Below, in pieces: positions 56,760 to 64,000 of a stretch of DNA of 64,000 bases (positions within the stretch are counted from its first letter, which is position 1; every line of letters begins with the position of its first letter). Under the pieces are notes generated by a model. That model was given only the letters and a program-made list of their open reading frames with translations. It ran no database searches and was not told the origin of the DNA. The position numbers and the translations under genes were made by a program. The DNA lies in NCBI GenBank assembly GCA_003254925.1, contig QANZ01001464.1, positions 47,835 to 111,834 on the forward strand. Direction: 5' to 3'. This DNA is from Chamaecrista fasciculata. Its lineage: Eukaryota > Streptophyta > Magnoliopsida > Fabales > Fabaceae.

Positions 56760-59695
56760 ATGGAGGCGAAGCTCTTGACTCCTTCCATTTCTGCTTCTTC
56801 TCTCTTCTCTAATAATTCTTCCACGCGCAATCGAGGCTTTCTCTTCCCAACCACTCGCGTTGTCGTCAATCTCAACCACACTTCCCGTTTCGCCAAGAAA
56901 CGCAATCTTTCTGTTCACGCATCTCCTACTCCTACTCCTGCTCCACCTGAGTAAGTTTCCCTACTGCGATCTATATTCTTCGTTCTTCATTGATTATGCA
57001 TTTGCGACTTTCTTAATTACTTCTTGTTCTTGTATAATTACTTACTCGCCCTGCTGTAATAATCTGATTTATCGAGCTTGTTAATTTCTTAATTAGACGA
57101 TGCCTTGTTTAATTTCTTGATTTTCATGTCTATATTACCAATAATGCCGTTAATTAGGCTTTGACTCTTTTCTATTTTTTCTGATGGAAATTTGCTTCAA
57201 TGCTGATAAAGCTCTTAATTATGACAGAATTCTTGCTTTATTTATTTAATTATTATAATTATTATTATTTTCTTTATGTATTTTAATTGTCTTCGGAACA
57301 TTGTTCACTTGCGTACTGCTTCTTGACGTGATTTATTTATTCTTGATTATGCTTCTTTGTACATGCATTTGGTCGTAGCTTCTGCTCCTTGTATAATTTG
57401 GTGTATTTATGGTGAATTACTCGCCGTGTAATTTCATTTATCGGGCGTGTTTAATTTCTTGGTTTTATTGTCTATGTATGTAATTGTAATTGAGCCTTGT
57501 AGTTGTAATTAATGATGTGAAACAAAAATGCCGTTACTCTATAGTACTATTCTTTTTGATTTCATGACCAACACGAGGAAATCTGCTTCAATTAATGCAG
57601 ATATATAGCGCTTATGCCATAATTCTTGCTTAATTAATCAATTAATTATTTTCTTTATATATTTTCTTCCGTTGACTCGGTCAGTGATGAGACGTTATTT
57701 GTCTTAATAACAATGTTCTCCTGAATTTATTCATACTAATCCCGTTATCTGGTGGTTACTCAAAGTTTTGTCCATATTCAGGTCACAGTTCATTCTCCGT
57801 CAATAATTCTTAGTTTATTATATACTATTTGTGTCGATCGGTTCTTAACAATGAAACAGAACATTTAGTCTATTTTCGTAGTCATCCTTTGAAGTTTGAA
57901 CTTAGCTCTGAATGCAATTAAGAGAAACACGATTGAATACACCTTCTTCTTAGCTCTGAATGCCACAACTTTTGTTTACTATTAAAGTTTTGTTGATCAA
58001 AGTTTTAATACTAGCCTCTTGCTTTTATATATGCAGATCAGTAGTACCCTTGAAGAAAACGGCTGATGTTAGTGAAATCTTAACCATTGAGAATATTCGT
58101 AGTACTCTAAAACGTCAAGAGGATAGCATAATCTATAGCCTTCTGGAGCGAGCCCAATATCGTCGTAATCTAGCTACATATGACCCTAATGCGTTTCCCA
58201 TTGATGGATCTTTGGTACAATACATCTTGAGGGAAACTGAAAAGCTTCATGCTCAGGTCTGAAAAGTGATTCAGTAAAAAAGTACCAAATTTCTTTATTG
58301 TGTACATATATATGTTTATCATTTCCTAACGTGGTTTTTTCATGACACTGAAGGTGGGGAGATACAATAGCCCTGATGAGCATCCATTCTTTCCTCAAGT
58401 CTTACCTGAACCATTGTTGCCGCCTGTGGATTACCCTAAGGTAAATTCATATTGATGATATGCTGAAAAGGAATTTAGTTGAGTAGTAGTTAACGCGTTA
58501 AGTGTTTTAACTATGGTTAGGTAAAGTTAGTTGGTTTCAGTTCTTTCTGTTATTCATTTTCTGTTTTGTTAGTTCCTCTCTAAAGCTCTAGTTATTGTGG
58601 ATAGGTATTGCATGAACCGGCTGCTGACTCAATCAATATAAATGATATTGTGTGGAAAATGTACTTTGATGAACTTCTCCCATCATTAGTCGCAGAAGGA
58701 GATGATGGAAATTATGGATCTACTGCTGTGTGTGATACATTGTGCTTGCAGGTATACTTTTTAATTAATTTGGATATTTGTTGATATTATCCAATGCTGA
58801 CTGTGGTTCTCCTCATTTCTATGCCCACTCCCATATTTGGTGATTAATCTTATGGATTGACATTTGACAATGACCAATTGTTGCTTTCATATGCCTAAAA
58901 CCATAATAACATTTTAGCAGAATTTAGATTTTATTAAGTTTGCTGAAAGCAGTGACCAAAAGAAATTTGTACTGAAGACTTAATCTTAAAAAATTTCAGC
59001 TCTGTGAAGATCATAAATTTAATACTGATGCCTATTTGTACTGTGATACTAACTGCTTCCAGTTTCTGCACATAAAATTTGAGCTAGTTTTGCATTTGTG
59101 GTTTTGAGACTGCAGCGGCAAAACTGGTCAGTTAAATAGCTAGGGAAACTGACTCTTTCGATTCTGGAAACTCATGTCTAATTTTGTGACCACAGACTCT
59201 TTCAAAGAGAATCCATTATGGCAAATTTGTAGCAGAGTCTAAATTTCGAAAAGATCCAGAGGAATATGCAGAAGCCATTAAAGCAAAGGTATGACTCCTT
59301 TTTATTATTCCTCCAATATTTCTGGTATTGGAGGAAAATCTAATGGGAATTTTAATTTTAAACTTGCTCAATCTAATGTTTTGCATGCTTCTATCACTTC
59401 ACTGTATCAACTTGGTCCTTTTTTACAGGATAAAGACAAACTGAGGAAATTGCTAACATTCCCAACTGTTGAAGAGACGATTTTATTGAGAGTAGACAAG
59501 AAGGCAAGGACTTATGGGCAGGTAGTGGTTGTGAAGGAGGAGCATGAAAGTGAAAAGCCTGAAACTGAAAAGCCTAAAATTGAAAAGCCAATCTACAAAA
59601 TAGATCCAGATTTGGTTTCTGTACTTTATGATAAATACATCATGCCTTTGACAAAAGAAGTTCAAATTGCATACTTGCTGAAAAGGCTGGATTGA
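56760..59695 (+). CDS. CM1: Chorismate mutase, plastid, 6 exons
   Basis: Exons 56760-56950, 58037-58256, 58354-58440, 58605-58751, 59196-59288 and 59429-59695 join with GT/AG introns into 334 residues, the usual length of plastid plant enzymes. It turns chorismate into prephenate, the first committed step to Phe and Tyr. Residues 1 to about 60 are Ser/Thr/Arg-rich with few acids, a chloroplast transit peptide. The AroQ-type all-helical domain follows. By comparison with the yeast enzyme the active site includes Arg85 ([13 protein letters not shown]), Arg220 and Lys231 ([15 protein letters not shown]) and Thr321 (MPLTKEVQ); Gln325 stands where yeast has Glu. Plastid isoforms are activated by Trp and inhibited by Phe and Tyr, and the transit peptide supports that class. 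Oddity: a 15-bp tandem repeat gives EKP three times at 288-300. Intron 1 is over 1 kb. Confidence 0.95.
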
Positions 59696-59965
59696 GCAAT
59701 ATTTGTCTGATAATCGATGATGGTTACAGAGTAAGAAATGAAATGATATATGGCTTTACTCATCTTTCTTTTTGGTCTCTCATGGTGACTGTGACTGTAA
59801 ATGATGATATAGGGCTTTCATATTTTGTAATTCATGTGTAATCAGTATCACAACTTTGGTATATTCTAGCATGATTGAACCACGTACATTTACTTTGTAA
59901 ATTTCTTTGTTACTATGATAGAGCTGCTTCTGCATTTCTTTGTTACTTGCTCCAATCCACAAGCA
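59696..59965 (+). other. 3' flank/UTR of the chorismate mutase gene
   Basis: AT-rich sequence following the stop codon. No certain polyadenylation signal chosen. Confidence 0.4.
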
Positions 59966-60320
59966 ATTGACCAAAATTTGGTCTCATATCTTTTAGTCAG
60001 TTTTCAATTTGGTCTCATATTTTTTTTTATTGCATTTTTAGTCTCATCTCTTTTGCTTAAGTCTCAATTTGGTCCATATCTTTTTTTGTTGCACTTTTGG
60101 TTCTATATCTTTTGGTTAAGTTGTAGAATTGGTCTCATATTTTTTGGTTATATTACAGAATTTGTCTCATATCGTTACAAAAGGTTTTACATTATGGGAT
60201 CAATGATAAAACTTGTACTTTTTGCAAAGATATGAGATCTAAAATGTGACAAAAAAAAATATAAAAGCAAATTAAGAACTGAACAAAAAATATGAATCCA
60301 AATTTATATTTTGAGCTTAG
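59966..60320. mobile_element. Palindromic MITE-like element 3' of the chorismate mutase gene
   Basis: The left half carries repeated 'tttggtctcatatcttttg' phrases; the right half has 'gcaaagatatgagatctaaa' and 'aatccaaatttatattttg'. It is the same style as 8440-8839, but the ends are worn and no duplication was resolved. Confidence 0.5.
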
Positions 60321-61440
60321 TTATTTTGTATTCCATTTCCTAAAAGTGGCCATTATATTTAGATATATATATATATATCTATATAACATGTAATATGATG
60401 ATACTGTAAATCTTATTTGGATTTCTTTATCATTTTAGTTTTATATTATTTTGGCCTGATTTTAGTTTTATTCATTTTTCAGTTTAACCCAATATCATAA
60501 ATATTTTTAATTAATATATTGTGATTAATTATGAATTCAAATCTATTTGGGTAAAGTTACTGTTAATTTTTATATATTGTCTCCTACTCACTCCATGGAA
60601 AATTTCCTAGAACATTAAATAAGAATAAAATCAGATATTTATTCTATTTTTATGTAAACTAACATAATTCATTATTGAAATAATTTATTATTTTAAATTC
60701 GCCTCAATATTATAAATTTGGTCAAAAACTTGATTTTCCTAAATTTATCGGTAGAAGAATTGCACTGCATTTAGTGTGACAACTGACAACTGACAAAACA
60801 ACCTTTTAATAGTTTATCTTTAAAATTATATAGCAAAAATATTGTTGGTACTAAGGACGTTTGGAGTCATACTCCTAATGTTTTTCTTTTGTCAATTATA
60901 CCCCTAACGTTCACTTATTAGTCAATTATACTCTCAACGTTTCACATTTTTATAAATTATACCCCCCAATGTGGGGGTATAATCAAGGTTGTTAAAATCG
61001 AGAGTTTAAGTAAACTCGAAAATAGGGTGTAAAATTGGATTGTAAACTCGAACCGTAAAATCGCAAGAATTTACGTAAATATAAATAATACAATTTTTGT
61101 ATCAGAAGTGTATCACTTAATTAATTTAAATGCATCAAAATATACTCATTTTATTTTTTTCATTTGTCATCATATCTATATCTATATCTATACATATATA
61201 ATCAGCATAATTCTGGACGTCCTCATTTTATGCTTTATAAAACTTATACTATAATTTAATTAACAAATTATTAATTGCTTATTTTTTAATTACATATTAA
61301 AAAGAAAATAGAGGACGTGCTTTTAATTTTTTTTTACCTACTTCGTCATTCATCGCTGACGTGTATAAGAACGTGGGCCTATACATGCTATTTGTTTTTT
61401 TTGATCCAATCCGTGCATGCTATTGCACAGTTTAGATGTT
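60321..61440. other. AT-rich DNA with fragments of DNA elements
   Basis: An (AT)n/'ctatat' tract lies near 60361-60385 and another near 61168-61198. At 60840-60985 one arm of a 'caattatacccctaacgtt' type MITE ends 'gtgggggtataatca'. At 61000-61080 'caaggttgttaaaatcgag' and 'gtaaactcg' resemble the end of the MULE-like insertion at 46513. No gene. Confidence 0.4.
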
Positions 61441-61444
61441 GACA

Positions 61445-61737
61445 TGACGTGGGCCTATTTGGGAGCCTCCCCATCTCAATCCAATCTCATCTTAGATGTT
61501 GAGATGAGATGATGTTGTAATGGGATGAGATGAAATAATCTATTGGTGTTTGGATGATTTGAGAGAAAATGATGTTAAATAGGGTGTGAAATTATATAAA
61601 AGGTTATGTAACGATTGTGGTTAGGTGAAATAGGTTGTTGGATTTATTTATTTTGTATAGGGATATAAATGGTAAGAAATAATAAAATGAGATTGAGATA
61701 TTGAGATGAGATGAGATGAGATGATAGATGTTTGGTG
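61445..61737. mobile_element. MITE rich in GAGATGAGAT motifs, cut by an LTR insertion
   Basis: The left end 'tttgggagcctccccatctc' leads to CAATCTCATCT phrases. The right side is a run of 'gagatgagatgagatgagat' reading in the opposite sense, so the two halves pair. The right terminus is missing because the family A LTR starts at 61738. Confidence 0.5.
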
Positions 61738-62987
61738 TGTTGGAGATTGTGCCCTAGGGCCAATCGTTTTATGTGAAATGTTATGAACATTTGATTTAAT
61801 TTATAGAGATAAATTATTTTGTTATCATAATTAGCATGTTTACTATGATAGCGTTCGTGATTAATTATGAGATAATTAATCTAAACCTGTCCCTGGTCGA
61901 TTGTTTTCGTGGGAGCGAAAATGAACTAAGACCAGCATGACCTCGGTGCATAAAGATGCATGCACTAGATGCTGGAACGAGAGTCATGGTTCAACTGTGT
62001 AAAGGGTTACAAGTTGCTGGACTGACCCGGAGAGTCCTGCATGGGTTTAGTCATCAGCTTGCCTCTCCTGTACGCCTGTCACGACTCCTTAGACCTGAGG
62101 TCATCGTTATTCCGGCGTTGCAGTTGTCAGACTATGGCTTAGTCTAACGTTGCCCGTACCAGGGTAGCCATAAGGGCTAAGTACGGGTTTGGTTGATTGC
62201 CGCGCTGAGGAATGTGGATTAACCAAGATGGGATTTTGTCCCTCATTAGATGGGAGATATCTAACTGGCGCCCTCGATGAGTCTGTCCAAGGAAAGGAGT
62301 GGCCACTCAGGAAATTGGGACTAATTACTCAGGAAATCGAGAAAGTTGTGGTTTGGATTATGGATGACTTTCCTGTGCCTAATCCATGACCAAGATACCG
62401 TGAGACAATAGGGTCTATGATAAGGTGGTACTAAGGTTAAGTCGGTTTTGGTTAAAAACGATAACTCACGTGTTTTGGGTAGTCGTGATGGCTTGCTAGA
62501 GTCCGCTCATGATTTGTAGGTCATAGAGATGGCTTGCCGCCAACTTCACGTGAGGCCTGCTGGGTCACACATGAGCGAGATCAGGACACCGCTTAAAGGG
62601 ACACGAATTAGGGTTAATTCGTGGGTCACTCCGGTGGCACAATTTAACGCATAGCAAAATGTCCGAGACATTAAGTCTTGTCTTAAATAATCTACAGTTG
62701 TGAAATATTTAAATTTGTGGGACAAGTTTAAATATAATAATTGTTAAATGGTTAATAGGGATTAATTATTTACAATTATAATATTAGGGAAAAATAAATC
62801 AGATAACATTCCTAAAAGTTAGGAAATTATTGATTTATAAAATTCCCCAATATTAATTTGGGGGTGGCGCCTCATATTTGGTTTTAGATTAATAAAATTG
62901 TTTTATTAATTTAAATAATGAGTTTGAATTCAAAAGATTTGATGGAGATATCAAAAGATTTGAATCAAATATATTTGGTGATATCTC
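61738..62987 (+). mobile_element. Family A LTR, plus copy, interrupted
   Basis: It begins TGTTGGAGATTGTGCCC and follows the 38770 copy closely up to that copy's gap, then provides the missing about 830 bp and resumes matching at 62901. It stops at 62987, where a minus-oriented copy of the same family begins. Short frames inside (63-66 codons) are not conserved coding. Confidence 0.85.
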
Positions 62988-64000
62988 TGTTGGGAATCCT
63001 AGGCGCCTAAGGCAGTGGAAGCAAAAATAAAACAATTAAAACGCCTAGGTCCTATGATTCCCGAACGGATCCGCTAGCAGAATTTAAAACTTTTGGTTAG
63101 TGTTATACCTCACGAGTTTCAATCTGATGGTTGAACAAGGCGAGTTCCAAGGAGCCCACTCCCAGCGTTCTCCCTCTGCCAGTAATCCACACGAACAGTT
63201 TCTTTGAACACCGAGGTGCTAGCCTCCAATTCTTTTCTCCAAAAGAACCAGGGACCAATCTACAGACCTCTGACTTCAAGAACTCCTTCTTGAAACAGCA
63301 ATTGAGGTGGCGCTTAGAAGAATCCCCCCACAAGAACTCCTTCTTGCCTATTCTTCTCTCACAAACCCTAATTATAGAGCTTAGTCGAATTTTTCCCTAA
63401 CTCTTAGAGAAAGTCGACTTTCTCTTCTTGGGTGCAAAGGAATATTTTCTCTCTCTAACTCTTAGGAAGAAAATCAAATTAGGGTTGGTATGCTATGCAT
63501 ATATTGGGCCAAGTCGACTTGTCCCTTATTTATAGATCAAAATTTGGTGATTTAATTATTCCTAAAATAAAGATATTCTAATAATATAATTATTTTAAGA
63601 CTTGAATTTATAATTATAATATTACCTTAATATTATAATTTAAATTCAAATTGCAATCTTGGAGAATCAAATAAGAGATCAAATCTCCCATTGGGCCCAC
63701 CAAGATGGCGCCATCTCCCTCCTTTTTATCTTTGGAATTTTATAAATCAAAAACTTTCCTTATTTTTGATTCACCAAAGATTCTGAGATGAGATCTTCAC
63801 CAAATCTTTTAAATTCAAATCTTTTGAAATCTCCATCAAATCTTTTGAATTCAAACTTATTATTTGAATTAATAAAACTATTTTATTTATCCAAATAATC
63901 CCAAAGAGGCGCCACCCTCATTATATATATTTAGGAATTTTATAATTCAATAATTCCCTAACTCTTAGGAACATTATCTGAATTATTTTCCTAATATTTA
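62988..64000 (-). mobile_element. Family A LTR, minus copy, runs off the window
   Basis: It begins TGTTGGGAATCCTAGGCGCC, the reverse complement of the family A 3' end (GGCGCC...GAATTCCCAACA). It continues through inverted forms of blocks at 40360-39260 and, near 63900-64000, of 62770-62880. The duplication would be ATCTC if the element is complete; its other end is outside. Confidence 0.82.

Overview
The window is nuclear DNA from a eudicot plant. It is AT-rich, its genes carry GT/AG introns, and the spaces between genes are packed with plant-type transposable elements. I could not fix the genus from sequence alone. One 150-base N gap (39108-39257) and two single Ns (26426, 26639) show this is a draft assembly.

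Five host genes are visible. (1) 1-178, minus: the first 59 codons of an EXORDIUM-like (PHI-1 family) gene running off the left edge. (2) 874-8217, plus: a complete 16-exon ubiquitin conjugation factor E4 (UFD2/PUB1/MUSE3 type, 1029 aa, C-terminal U-box). (3) 12473-16377, minus: a five-exon SpoU-family RNA 2'-O-methyltransferase (363 aa). (4) 18574-20379, minus: an intronless PLS-class pentatricopeptide repeat protein (601 aa) with a C-terminal E extension. (5) 56760-59695, plus: a six-exon plastid chorismate mutase (334 aa). These are unrelated housekeeping genes and show no functional clustering.

From about 21 to 36 kb there is no convincing host gene. I see MITEs and non-autonomous DNA elements: two Tourist-like with TAA duplications, one hAT-like with an 8-bp duplication, several MULE-like with 9-bp duplications, and a large foldback whose arms are about 430-500 bp. 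There are also degenerate tandem repeats. Further elements lie at 8.4-11.9 kb: a MULE-like MITE, a Helitron-like element, and a hAT-like element with another element nested inside it.

From 36.6 to 54.3 kb lies a nested retrotransposon cluster. The oldest layer is a decayed minus-strand Ty3/gypsy element of Tat type: LTR 53659-54261, PBS, gag and protease, RT, and an antisense extra ORF at 36620-37411. A 10.6-kb Athila-like element (42820-53433, duplication GCCGT) interrupts its gag. A solo LTR (38770-40368, duplication CACTG) sits just upstream of its RT. The Athila-like element keeps gag, protease and an extra plant-transposon ORF but has no RT, RNase H or integrase, and that extra ORF is itself split by a 770-bp MULE-like insertion. 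The right end (61738-64000) holds two opposed copies of the solo-LTR family.

I found no new enzymatic system. The most unusual material is structural: the reconstructable insertion order, GC-rich palindromes in the Athila-like LTRs, repeated polypurine-tract motifs, and a gap whose real size can be estimated from a second repeat copy.
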